Assembly (NCBI GenBank): GCA_014706295.1
Contig: JACSVZ010000042.1
Location: 620,001 to 684,000 of the forward strand
Length of the DNA: 64,000 bases
Origin: Lycocorax pyrrhopterus obiensis
Lineage: Eukaryota; Chordata; Aves; Passeriformes; Paradisaeidae
Direction of reading: 5' to 3'
The notes below the pieces were generated by a model. It was not told the DNA's origin. It searched no databases and saw only the letters and a program-made list of their open reading frames with translations. Shown here piece after piece: positions 11,606 to 58,669 of this stretch (its first letter is position 1; every line of letters begins with the position of its first letter). The position numbers and the translations under genes are program-made.

Positions 11606-14600
11606 CAAAGGGTGAGATACAAAAAAAGTAAGCAAAGAGACAAAACCCAAATTATAAAACACTACAGACAAAAGTAAGACATCTTCTGCATACAGCACAT
11701 GACAGGAAACACGGTACAGTCTGGTCCCCACAACCCAAGCCAGCTGGATATGTACAGCAGAGGCAGAGAATCTACAAGGGAGGAAATGTGGGTTTGCCAC
11801 TCAAATGTCTATTTACAGAAACTGAATTGAAGGCAAATAGTTTTCTTTCCTTTTTTTTTTTTCCAACCCAAATACTTCTGTTTCTTCTTCTTCCTGTTTC
11901 TGATGAAAAGGAGGGACTCCATGCTTTGAGGCAAGTTTGGTACATTCAGGTAGAATCCAAAATTAGCCACAGCTAAACACTGACGTGCCACTTAAGCCAC
12001 TTAATTTCAGTCCCTCCCTCCATCCAACACGGCCACCAGGCACCTACTTGTGGCATCAAGGACTCCTAGGGACAGCCAGGGAGAGGAAAGGCCCAATTCT
12101 GCACTGGCGTGGGTTTGACCTGTGCCTTTGGATGCTTCACTCTGCAGCTCAACCAGCCCTCCGTGCCTGGGCTGGGCTTAAGGCTCCAGGCTGAGGTTCT
12201 GGGTGAGGCCCATGAGCTCCATCCCAGGTGGCTGGGAAAGGCTCTGGGTGAAGCTTTGGCTCTCTCAGCACAGGGGGCTGAGCCTGACCCAGCACAGGGT
12301 GTCCAGGCAGCCTTTTGGACAGAAGGGCCACAGGAGATGGCCCTGCCCAGGGCCAGCCACCCAGGGACTGCTGGGGGCTCTTGGTGAGAACGTGCACAGA
12401 CAGTGCTGACTATGACAAATCTGGGAAAAAACTGTCCACAGCCCTTCTGCAGCAGGGCCGGGGGGAAAAAACCTTTCTGGCTGCAGCATATTCCATGTGC
12501 AGCTCAATTTCCGTGTGTGTGGAATCTTCCCAGCAGTGTGAAATCTGTCTGAGAACTGCTGGGCAGAAACATGTGCGGAGCTGGGAGCTCTCTGGTCTTT
12601 GGTAATTAAAACCCCCCAAGACCTCAGGGCTTCCCTTTGGGTCTCTGCAGGTGAGGAACAGAGTTAATTACACCAAAATAAACTGTGACCAAAGCAGGCA
12701 GGAATAGGAGCTGCTATTCCAGATGGCAAAGGCCTTTATCTGTATTTACCTGTGGCTCAATTTTAGAGACAGGGCTACTGAATTTTTCAACACCTCAGTG
12801 AGGAAGGAGAGAATTTTACTGGCTCAGTAAGCAAAACATTCATTTGGGAGAGCAGAAGACTGGCTGTTAATAAATACCACAAGACATCCTAAAAGTTTTC
12901 TACGGAAAAGAGAAACATCATCTGTTCATCGAAATGCAACACGTGGACAAAATGAGGTAAGGAAAGCTAAAAAGAGTCCTTTGTACATTCTCACTTCACA
13001 CTGCATGGCAACAACAACAACGAGATGCTTTAACAAGTTCCCTGCCATGCTCAGCAGAGAAATTCTTCATACAGTTGTGCTCCAGAGCATCCTTTGAGAC
13101 CGAGCCTACAACATCCATCAGCCTCACTGCGACCGCTCCGAGCCCTCAGTTTTGGCAGACGGAGTTTGACACTCCAGGCAGTTTGCTGGCAGGAGGTGGG
13201 GGTGGGCACTAGCTGTTCCCCTGACCCACCAATGCCTCCAGCTACAAGGAACAAGGATTTGTCTGGCACAGCACAAGCCCAGAGAGCTCAGCACGAGCTC
13301 TGCAGCTCCACCGACACGGCCGTGTCACACCGGACGTTTCTGACTCAGACTCCTGTTCTTTGGTCCTCTTTGTACACAACTTTCACAAATGTCTAACAGC
13401 CTGCACTAACAAACTTCTGCTGAACAGCAGCTTGTGTTCACAGGGGTGTCTGCCCCCCCTGCCCACAGGCAGCCCTCTGTGCAAGGCAGGGTAAAAGCAA
13501 TGCTGGCTGCAGGTGGGGAAAAAGGGCCTTAAATAATTCCCTTGTGGGGTTGTTTCAGAACAAAGGATGGGGACACTGCACATCCCTGTGCCAGGGGGAT
13601 CCAGGGGGAGCCCGGCCTGGATCCAGCCCTGCACAGTTTCTCTTAAGCAAGCTGGTGGGAGGGAGAAGAGGAGGAGGAGGAGGAGGATCTGTTTTCCACC
13701 TGTTAGCACTGAACATGCCCTGTTTTTTCCTTAAGGACAATTATCATCCTCCAGTGAAGCAGGGAGGGCTCCTGGTCATGTTTAGGCAGAGGCACAGCTG
13801 TCACAGGGCAGTGCCTCACACACAGCATTTGCTGAACTAAAATGCAGCATTTACTACTTTGTTCTTAAACAGACACTGGCAGCACAATGTGTTCATAAAT
13901 TAATAGTCTGAATATGATAATAAACACATACACTGGCTTTGAGAAGCTGTTTCCAGGCACGCAGCATTTCATTCTCATAATGAAACTGAGCCTTGAGCTG
14001 ACACTGAACTGAAGTGAAATAGTCCCTGTGGGTTTATACAAAGCAAAATTGCTGCAGAGTCTTTGGGAATGCCTTGCTCGGAGCAGCCATGGACCAGCCT
14101 GGGTCGTGGCTGCTCAGCACTGGCCCCCTGTGCCAGGGGAACTGGGGTTTGCAGGGGGCTGGGCACTCCCCAGGCACTGCATTTGCTAAAGCCATTTTTC
14201 AGGGGCAGTAAATGACCTGGAATATTCACCAGTACCACTTTGTACCTGGCATGTTTTTACGGTGCCTGTGTAAAGCTAATTCAAAACCCAGCAAGATGCG
14301 AGGAAATTCACCTTTTTGCACTAGGAAATACATAGTAACTGCCCTTTGATGACTCTGAAAAAGCCAGGTTTTGAGTCCTGAAGGTATATTTTCTGTCATT
14401 TCTGATTCTCTTCAAGCTCATTATAGAAATATTACCAAAGTATTTATTCGTGTCCTGTTTATGGAGCCTTTTTATCCCCTTCAATTTTAAACCAGCTGAA
14501 TTTGACACAAGTCACGCAAGAACTGCTGCTAAATAAACCTGAGCCCTCGCTGTCATCAGGGGACTTTGGCTAAACAAGCTTCAGGAAGGAGCTTTAGAGC

Positions 14601-14670
14601 CCTCTCTGCTGGGGAGACACAAGGCAGAAACACACCCAGAGCAGAGAGTGACCTGCAGCAAAAAGCCCTG

Positions 14671-14776
14671 CACAGAGCTGGCTCACCCAGGTGTGTGCAC
14701 AGAGCTGGGTCACTCAGGTGTGTGCACAGAGTTGGGTCACCCAGGTGTGTGCACAGAGCTGGGTCACCCAGGTGTG
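14671..14776. repeat. 27-bp tandem repeat
   Basis: Unit 'gtgtgcacagagctgggtca' plus 'cccaggt', period 27 (starts at 14691, 14718 and 14745, with a partial copy before). It would lie inside the GFPT1 3' UTR if that extends to 11.6 kb. Confidence 0.88.
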
Positions 14777-15645
14777 TTACAGTGCCCCCGTGCCCCTCCT
14801 CAGTTTGAGGGGAAAACCCTCAGCACGGGACAACTTCCACTTGTTTTAAAATACCCCAAACAACCCCCAGCAGCAACAGCCACCAGCTCAGGGCGAGCAC
14901 TGGTCACTCCTCTCTGCCCTCACCCACCACTGGTCAGCCAGTGCTCCCAGGCCCAGCCAGGGCGGGTCCCACTGGCCATGCTGGGGTCACACCACGCCGT
15001 GGCCACCATGGCTACGAGATTGTCACTTGCTATGTTTTTGGCATAGATAAAATCCTTCTGGAGCAGCGTTCTCTCCTTGGCACATTCACCACGTGCCCAG
15101 GAGCGAGGAGGCTGTGACAGCTCAGCTGAATTCCCTCGTGCACCTGAGGCAGGAATTGACCCCAAAGGCTTGTCTGCAGTTTCCTTCACTGGCAAAATAT
15201 CTGCACAAGCGTGACCAGTACCAGCTCTTGTTCCAGGTGTGTATTCTGGTGTCCTGCTTCACTGCCTGAGAGCATGACAGGTGACTGATTAATTCCTTCA
15301 GTGGTTTCTCATCAATGACTGGAATGAGCCACATGGGGTAAGAGACAATGACATCAGCTCAAAGTAAAGTGGAGGGCCCCTTACCTAGAAGACTCAGCAA
15401 TCTTTAAGGAAAACCATTTAACATCTTTCATGGAAGTCTGTTGTTCAAAAAAACCCCAGAGCTATTGACATAGCATGTGGAATCAATTGGACAATCACTA
15501 ATGTAATGGAATTATGGTGATCTTATACACAAACAATGATTTAGCAAAATAAGATTTACCTAGGGGGCTTTAAAATCAAGTTATTTTGGTACCAAAAAAA
15601 GTCTTTCATTTAATTCCCCTTTGCCCCTATGAGTCAGATGATCTT

Positions 15646-42457
<26,812 letters not shown>

Positions 42458-42729
42458 GGTGCTCCCCGGTCCGCGGCCGCGCTGTCTCTGGCGCCGGGGC
42501 CGCGCCCCCCGCGCCGGGCCCAGCGCAGGCCCGAGCCCGCCCCGCCCCGGCCGCGCCCGCCATTGGCCGCCGCCGCCGCCCCGCCCGCCCGGCCCGGGAC
42601 GTGGCAGCCGCTGCCGGGGCCGCGTCCGCCGCGGGCGGGGGGCCGGGCGGACAAAGGGGTTCCGCCTGCCCCGAGGGACGGGCACCGGGCACAGGGCCTT
42701 GGAAGCACCCCCCGGGACACGGGGATGGG

Positions 42730-43000
42730 CCCGTTCCCTGAGCGCCCCCGGTGATTCCCAGCCCCGAGGCGGGGGGAGCCCGTTCCCAGACCCTTCCCCT
42801 TAAATCCCAGATACCGGAGGGGGGATGGGCCCGTTCCCTGAGCCTCCCCGGCAGTTCCCAGCCCCCAGACCCTCAGGGGTGTTGCCCGTTCCCAGACCCT
42901 TCCCTGGCCCCAGATGTGAGGCGGGGGGTGCTCGTTCCCAGACCCTTCCCGGTAATTCCCAGCCGCAGACAGCGGAGGGGAGATGTTTCCCCCCGGTAAT
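42730..43000. repeat. Imperfect ~50-bp repeat upstream of GFPT1
   Basis: The phrase 'cccgttccc' with 'agacccttcc' or 'tgagc' after it recurs near 42730, 42779, 42830, 42885 and 42931 (intervals 46-55), each time with 'attcccagcc'-like sequence following. A diverged minisatellite directly 5' of the GFPT1 island. Confidence 0.75.
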
Positions 43001-44690
43001 TCCCACTGGCGCCAGGCAGGAGCAGCACCCACGGGATCATCCCCAGGCCTTTCCGCAGCAGTCAGCGTTCGGAGATCACCGAGTTACGACCCCGAGCGCC
43101 CAAGGGCTGCTCCGGGCTCGGGCAGAGAACAAGCGGCCCCGTCAGGCTCCCGGACCCCAGAGGCACGGGGCGCATCCCTCCCCAATCCACGTGGCCTGGC
43201 CTCTGGTTTCTTACTCGGACTGTTCTATAACAGCACCTATTCAGAAGCAAGAGAAAGAAACCATTAAGATCAATCTGCAAAGCAAACTGGGACAGACGTA
43301 ACTGAGCAAGGAGTGACATCCGTGCAGCTGGAGAGCTCAGGGATGCTGTCTGCAACCACCACCATCAAACCCTGCTTGGAAACTTATTAAAAGCCTAAGG
43401 CTACAAAAGAGAGCAATGCCTTAAGAAAAATGCCATTCATTCAACTTTATATTACACTGAAAAGTCAATAAAGAAATATTTCTGTAAAAAGCACAGAAAA
43501 CAACCCACAATGTCAGGACACACAAAAGAACCGGGACGGGGCGTATTTTGAACTTGCTGCCAGAACCTGGCTGAACACAGAGCAGTGAGAAGGTCACCGG
43601 ATCTCAGAAACACTAGAAGCCTGCAGCCAGCACACAGCCACCTCCCGGCTTTTGTTCCACAGCGAGGACACACCGGGACAAGCCGAGGCAGGTATCCCGG
43701 GACTGGAGCGTGCACAGCAGCGCTCTCCCAGCCTGCTCTCAGGGCTTATCTCCCCCTGTCACTAGGGAAGGGCTGACTTCACACCCTGATTTTTCTTCCA
43801 TTTCCCCATCTTCCAGGAGGAACAGAATTCCTGGTCACAAAGCCATCTGCTAAAGCCAGGCACCAGGAAGAAATCTTTCCTACACACAAAAGTAAACACA
43901 GCTCCTTGCAAAGCCCCATTTATGTATTTCAATGTCAGAACAACAAATATTTCTCTTCCATAGTGTGCAGGACTGGAAGGAGCCCTGCTCTGCCACATCC
44001 CCCTGCAGAGGCAGCCAAGGTAGGAGGCCGGAGAGCAAACAGGATATGGCAGGAGCAAACACAAACACGGCCCCTCCTTCCCTCTGCCATCCTGCACAGG
44101 CAATCCGTGCCCTCCAGCACTGCACCTTCCTCCCGACGGTGGAGAGTTACACCGAGAAATCAGCTGCTGCAAGTTTAAACACACCACTAATGGTGGCTGA
44201 AACGATTTTACTTCTAAATGAGCTAATTAGTCTCTCTACTTACTGAAGCTGATAAGGATCATTCTTCTCTAACATTTACTTTAGTATATATGATTTTTAT
44301 AACAAACGTTTTTTGTTTCTGTTGCTATTGTTTGCACAGTGGTAACTTTCCACAAGCCACGGCAGTGTTACATCCTCCAAAATGAACAGTTGATGTTATA
44401 GGTTATCTTTTACACACAAAAAATTGATAGAAATCAGCAGCTTTTTAACAAGACTTGATAAAATTAACATTCCTGAAGTTCCCATTTACAGAGTAAGGGC
44501 AGAGAGTCCTGTCAGTCCCACAAGCTGGGGGAATAAACAATTAATATTGCTATTGCACAAAAAAGTCAAGAAAGTAATGCCTTCTTTTTTTTTCAGTACT
44601 GAAGTTTCCGTATGAAAAAAACAATACAGAAACACATCACTGTTTTTTGAGCCCACCATTTCTTTCTAAAGACACAGCACAAAGTAGAGC
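43001..44690. other. NFU1-GFPT1 intergenic spacer
   Basis: About 1.7 kb between the GFPT1 promoter and the NFU1 3' end. I see no exon, RNA gene or clear transposon in it. GC content falls from left to right. Confidence 0.6.
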
Positions 44691-44717
44691 AAAAGAATTT
44701 TTTTGTAATATAGGGTG

Positions 44718-44723
44718 TTTAAT
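44718..44723 (-). terminator. NFU1: Probable NFU1 polyadenylation signal (ATTAAA)
   Basis: Minus-strand ATTAAA, the commonest variant hexamer, about 150 bases after the NFU1 stop. No canonical AATAAA is closer. The intervening 44724-44873 would be a short 3' UTR. Confidence 0.45.
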
Positions 44724-44873
44724 AAATTAGTGGATGAACTGCTTAAACTGATGGTACATTCTCACAGTAAGTACAACTATTTTTCTGCCAAGGCAGATTT
44801 GGTTGTTCCTCAGCACAAAGATGGTTTACATACATGCAAAGGTAAATGCTTATTTGGCCACAGATGACGAAGC

Positions 44874-53530
<8,657 letters not shown>

Positions 53531-53749
53531 CTTGGCGCTCCTCGGGGCCGCTCCCGCCGCCGCCCGGGCACGGCGGCGCCCCCTGGCGGCAGCGCCTGAG
53601 GGGGACAGCGGCCGTGGCGGCGGCGATCGGGACGGAACGGCCACAGAGACCACCGGGGCCACCGGGGCCACCGAGCCCAGCCGCTCCCGGCACTGCCAGG
53701 GCCGCCACTGCCCCGTGTGCCCGACTGCCACATCCACACGGCTGGTAAA

Positions 53750-54020
53750 TGCCCCCAGGGACGGCGACTCCAGCACTGCCCTGGGCAGCCTGTGCCAGGG
53801 CTGGGCAGCCTTTTCCAGGAAGGAATTTTCCCCAATATCCACCCTGAGCTTCCCCTGTCCCAGCCTGAGGCTGTTCCCTCTCCTCCTGTCCCAGCCCGAG
53901 GCCGTTCCCTCTCCTCCTGTCTCTGTTCCCCGGGAGCAGAGCCCGATTTCCACCCCCCCCGCCCCCGGGGGCCTCCTCCTGTCAGGGAGTTGTGCAGAGC
54001 CACAAGGCAGCACAAAGTCT
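53750..54020 (-). mobile_element. CR1 fragment just upstream of NFU1
   Basis: The plus strand reads 'gggacggcgactccagcact', 'gccctgggcagcctgtgcca' and 'tccccaatatccaccctgag', then 'gttccctctcctcctgtc', all matching the reverse complement of CR1 5' of its tail. It begins ~220 bases upstream of the NFU1 ATG. Confidence 0.8.
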
Positions 54021-57000
54021 CTCTCAATGGACATTTACACCAAGACAGAAATGAAATTAAGAAGTGCAGCAAAGCCCAAATAATATTTTGCACTAACAAA
54101 AGTCTTGGCAGCTGAATGATACAGAAAAACACGTTTAATCAGCACACAGTGAGCCTCCGCATCTCCCGGTGCCCCAGATGTCCAGATGCACCAGCACTGC
54201 GTTAAAACCTCTGAGGAGCAGAAGCTTTGCAGGGAGGGCTCAGGGCTCTGTGCTGTCTGCAGCTGCAGCACTGCCCTGGATGGGAAGGATTCTCTCTGGA
54301 ATATACACTGGATATAAACTGAAATATCCTCTGCTTAAAGCAGCAAGATCAGTTTGACTTTACAGCTGCTAGACAAAACAGCAGGGCCAGACCCAGTTCA
54401 GCACTTAGGTAGGAAGAACTCATTAAAACCCAGATTCCCTGTATGCAGCAAAAGTATTTTCCGTGGGGAGGGGAGAAGGAAGGCACAATGGAGACGGTGG
54501 CTGTCATCAGATACAGTTTTAATAAAATGTACATAAGTTTACAAGTGGAACATTTCTTCATGATTACGAGGAACAGATGATCCCAACCGGAGTGCAAAAC
54601 TTGAGCCCAGGGATCTGCCAGGCAGAGGTGCCAGGGGGAACAGGGGGAACACGGCCATGGGACGCAAGTCACTGTGGGCCACTGTGTGTCACTGTGGGGA
54701 CCACGGACACTCCCAGCTCCGGCTCCATGTGGACACAAAGGAGTTTCTCCCACCGCCAGACTCTGTGTGTAGGATGCTCCACCTGCTGCATCCCACACCA
54801 GAGCCAGACCCCTGCCCTCCCACCCCATCCCTTTGGAAGCAAGGGATCAGGAACACTGGATCAACATTATCCCTCTAACTTCACAGGGAGTATTTCTAGG
54901 TGTGTGTGAGGGTATTTTCCCACCCAACAGAAACTACAGGCCGTGGGTTATTTCTAGAACTGCTAATGCAGCTGATCAGGTTTCAGGAATGTGTTTCAGA
55001 ACTGGAACAGGATTTCACTGTTGTGATACTACTGTAAAAATGCTTTGGGGTCTGTCAGTGTGCTCGAAGGCATTGATTAAACACTGTGAGGAAAGAAACA
55101 AAAACCCACAAAAATTCAACTCCCCAACACAAGTCTTTGGTGGAAGCTGAGTTAAAGTAACCGATTACCACTTTGGAGTGATTGAGTTCAGCAATTAAGC
55201 AGATCTCGCCCGGTTTTGCTGCCGTTGCACTGAGGACACGCTCAGGCCGTGTCGCCCGTGCTCACGCGGAGTCGGGGTCACGAGCTCAGCGTCACCGAGA
55301 GCTCCGCGTACATCACAGCCTGAGTGCACACTGGCTTCGGGAGGCCGAAGTGCAAACCTGACGGGCTGTGACTGGTGCTGAGCTGGCTGAAGGGAGGGGG
55401 GACACGGGGACAGCCCCCGAAATCCTGCAGCAGCTGGGGAGAACAGACCCCCCCAGCCTGGCCCAACGTCAGAGCAGTGAGCACAGAGCCAACTGCTTGT
55501 TTCACTCACGCAGAAACTCTGATTAATCACCTTGAAAAAGACTTTAGTGCATTCAGTGAGTGAGAACCAAGAGCCAGTCCCTCTCCCAGCAGGAATCCGG
55601 GATTGTCAAAGGGACGAGGTAACGCTCCGGCCGTGCACGAGGACCCAGGGCAGTGAACACCATTTACTACAGCATTACAAAAGACATTAAACCAGTGGTT
55701 CTTTTCAGAACACTGATTTCAAAACACCCCATTGAGTCTGTGTAAGTCTTACTTCATTGAGATCACTGATTGTGTGGCAAATAATTAGCATGATTCTTCC
55801 CCATTCATTAAAACAGTAAGCTTCAGAGGCTATGGAAATGAAATTTCCACTTACAACTCATCACGCTGAGGCTGCAGCAGTGGTAGTGCAGGATTAGGAG
55901 GAACACAGGCTGGAAACGAGAAGGGTATCAGAGTAACAGGCATTGAAATTGAGTTTTCTGACCATAACCAGAAGTCCCATTACTTTATGAGTCACATGCA
56001 GAGATACAAACGAGCTGCCTCCACCCCCAGAAGAGATTTAAAAGCGTTTAAGCACTGGATGTGTCTGGCAGGATCATGAGCTCTGGGGCACAGTTGACCT
56101 GCTCTTCATGTAAAGTGTCTGAAGGACAGAAAAGCTGCCAAAATGCCAGCTGGAAATTCAGCCTGACCTAAGCCGGGCAGGGCTGGAGTCGAGCCCACAC
56201 ACCTCAGCGCACCTTCCCTTTCTCCGAGCATGAAGGGACAGGCTGGTGCTCCTCCAGCATCAGCTCTGTGGGACCTGGACGTGGCACTGACAGAAGCTTC
56301 ACAAAATTATTCAGAAGCAATTTTTCAAGTAAAAATGAAGAGAAGGAAGGAGAACCTGAATCCAGTGAGCAGAGGTAACACCTTGAACCCACATGGTTCA
56401 CACAAGGTACCTCCTCACTCCAGCAAAGCACCTCTCTGTTCCACAGGTTCATCCCACAGCACCAAGGCCTGACCTCCCTTCCAGCAGCTTCTGAGCAAAT
56501 TCAACAGCTCAAGTGCAGCTCCTGGCTCAGTGAGGTTGCGTCACAGGCTGGTGTTGGAACAAGTCTGGGCCCTCACACTCACTCTCCTTGAATTCACAGT
56601 TTGCTGTCACAGTCATTCTCTGTGTCTCTCACTGATCCCATCCAGCAACAAATTACTTGGGGGAACAGATATTTAAAACAAAAACCACCTTTTGGGTGTA
56701 TATTTACACAGAAAACTAAACAACAAAACATAATAACAGCATCAGCTTTGCTGAAGAAACATCTCAAGGGAATCACAGAAACTTCTTGACAGTACTTCTG
56801 TTTTCAAGAGGTGGTGATGGAGGACAGAAAGCCCCGTAACCACCACTACGCACCAATATTTATTAACTCCGAGCGCAGCTGCGCAGGGCAGGAGGGCCCC
56901 AGCTCCACGAGCTCCCCCGACCTGGGCTCGGCTGGTCACTATTCACCAGCAGCTTGTGGGAGCCAACGTGGCCTCCCTGCATTCCAGAATTCTCCCTCCC

Positions 57001-57185
57001 CACCCCAAGGCTCTAAGACCTCAGTCCAAGCTTTTCCCTCTCCCTTCCAGGCAATCCCCACATCCAGCAGAACACTTGGCTCGTCTCTTGCAACTGGAAA
57101 TATTTTGGAGGGGAACTGAATTAAGGGAAGGGAAAAGGAACACAGAGCAGCTGGGGTTTCTTTCCAAGACATTGTTCCACCAGTG
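54021..57185. other. Spacer between NFU1 and the SNIP1 retrocopy
   Basis: About 3.2 kb without a recognisable exon on either strand. Some of it may be AAK1 3' UTR, because mammalian AAK1 has a very long one, but nothing in the sequence proves that. A plus-strand AATAAA occurs near 54521. Confidence 0.45.
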
Positions 57186-57189
57186 AGGC

Positions 57190-57625
57190 CTGATGAGTTT
57201 AATATCTCAACAGACTGGGAATAACACAGAAGATACCAGGCATTAATGGCAATTAACGGAACATTAACCCCACACAACACCCCTGGCATGGTCCGAGACA
57301 CCTGGCCTGGGAAAGGAGAGATAAGAATGAGGACCTAATTAACATCGGAGGCAAAGAGATCTGTAACCAATAGGAAACCAAATACTAACAACTACATACC
57401 CCGGAACCAATGAACATCGAACAAGTGAATTTCTATGGGGTTTTGACTGTATAAAATATGTGCAAAATCTCGTAAAACTCATGTGTCATCGAATGATTTT
57501 CTCTGCACGCTCGGGCTGTGTGTAGATGAAATTATTTCTGTTGCACATCCTGGCCAGATATTTCTGGCCTTGATTCTTTCACACTAAGAATGCTGTTGGA
57601 GGGTTTTTGTTTTTCCCGCAGTTTC
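57190..57625 (+). mobile_element. LTR-like segment of an endogenous retrovirus
   Basis: Two CCAAT boxes (57367 and 57407) and a TATAAAA at 57450-57456 are spaced as in a U3 promoter. A U5-like stretch follows, with 'ttctttcacactaagaatgc' and 'ttggagggtttttg', ending 'cccgca'. Next comes 'gtttcggtgac', which partly resembles the TGGTGAC start of a tryptophan-tRNA primer site in avian retroviruses. The left border and the terminal inverted repeat could not be fixed, and no second copy of this LTR was found on the right. Confidence 0.5.
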
Positions 57626-58654
57626 GGTGACACGGGGAGCGGGAGATGGAGCGGGGCCGGCCGGGAGCGGCGCCGGGCGGAGGGCGGCGGCGGCTCCTCC
57701 TTGCCGGCGCCCCGCATGAGGACACGGCCGCAGAGCCGCGGCAGCCGGGCAGCCCGGCGGAGGAGCCGCAGCCACAGCCGCAGCCACAGCCCGCAGCACG
57801 GCGCCGGGAGCGGGAAGCAGGAGCGGGACGATCGCTGTCGCAGGGGGAACGAGGAGCGGAAGCAGAGACGCCGATCAGAGCAGGAGCCCCGGCGGCACGA
57901 CAGCGGTGACCGGGACAGGCACAGGGAGCTCTCGGACAGAAAGAAGAATCCCAGTGACAGGCCGGGAACTCGCGGCCATGAGCGGGACAGGCAGAGCCTG
58001 CGGGAGCAGCAGGCAGAGAGGGAGTTTTACAATGAGAGAAGGCGAGAGCACCGGCAGAGCACTGAGAGCAGCGGCGACCAGAACCCAGAGCTCCGGCAGT
58101 CCGAGAGCAAACCCAAAGAAAAAGCTGCTGCGAACAAGGAGAAGCCAAGCTTCGAGCTGTCCGGGGCACTGCTGGAGGACACCAACACGTTCCGGGGGGT
58201 GGTGATCAAGTACAGCGAGCCCCCCGAGGCGCGCATCCCCAAGACGCGCTGGCGCCTGTACCCCTTCAGGAAGGACGAGCTCCTGCCGGTGATGAACATC
58301 CACAGGTAGAGCGCGTACCTGCTGGGCCGGCACCGCCGCACCGCCGACATCCCCATCGACCACCCCTCCTGCTCCCAGCAGCACGCCGTCCTCCAGTACC
58401 GGCTGGTGGAGCATCCCCGAGCTGACGGCACCGTGGGCCGCACGGTGAGGCCCTACATCATCGACCTGGGCTCGGGGAACGGCACCTTCCTCAATAACCA
58501 GCGCATCGAGCCCCAGCGCTACTACCAACTGAAGGAGAAGGATGTGCTCAGGTTTGGGTTCAGCAGCAGGGAGTATGTTCTGCTCCATGAATCCTCAGAT
58601 AAATCTGAGGCCAGTGCAAAGGATGAGGATGAGGAGAAAGAGTCTGACAGTTAA
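57626..58654 (+). pseudogene. SNIP1: Intronless SNIP1 copy (retrocopy) with one in-frame stop
   Basis: SNIP1 is a nuclear FHA-domain protein that binds Smad4 and p300 and works in spliceosome and microRNA steps. The plus strand encodes an Arg/Ser/Glu-rich N-terminal half from about 57,716 and the K-P-S-F-E-L-S-G-A-L-L-E-D-T-N signature, then R-W-R-L-Y-P-F. The FHA domain follows with L-L-G-R-H-R-R, S-C-S-Q-Q-H-A and G-S-G-N-G-T-F-L-N-N, and the frame ends in S-D-S and TAA at 58652-58654. Human SNIP1 has introns; none are present here. The frame is continuous apart from a TAG at 58306-58308, where the family has Gln before S-A-Y-L-L. The first ~80 residues are absent or unalignable. A 5' stop-free stretch extends the frame back to an ATG at 57590 inside the LTR-like region. 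Confidence 0.85.
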
Positions 58655-58669
58655 CAGATGAGGAAGGAA

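Larger units (their letters stand above)
11580..15645 (-). other. GFPT1: Probable GFPT1 3' UTR
   Basis: The sequence after the GFPT1 stop shows no further splice-linked coding exon and runs about 4 kb to a minus-strand AATAAA. Mammalian GFPT1 mRNAs also have multi-kilobase 3' UTRs. The interval includes the AT-rich patches near 11.6-12.0 and 12.7-13.1 kb and a 27-bp minisatellite. The exact end is inferred, not seen. Confidence 0.5.

Noticed and set aside
57646..57909. Open frame starting at ATG 57646 in the SNIP1 retrocopy
   Set aside because: It is in a different frame from the SNIP1-homologous one; its Gln/Pro/Glu-rich product is a shadow of the Arg/Ser-rich SNIP1 region. A lost frameshift joining the two cannot be excluded without the parent gene.
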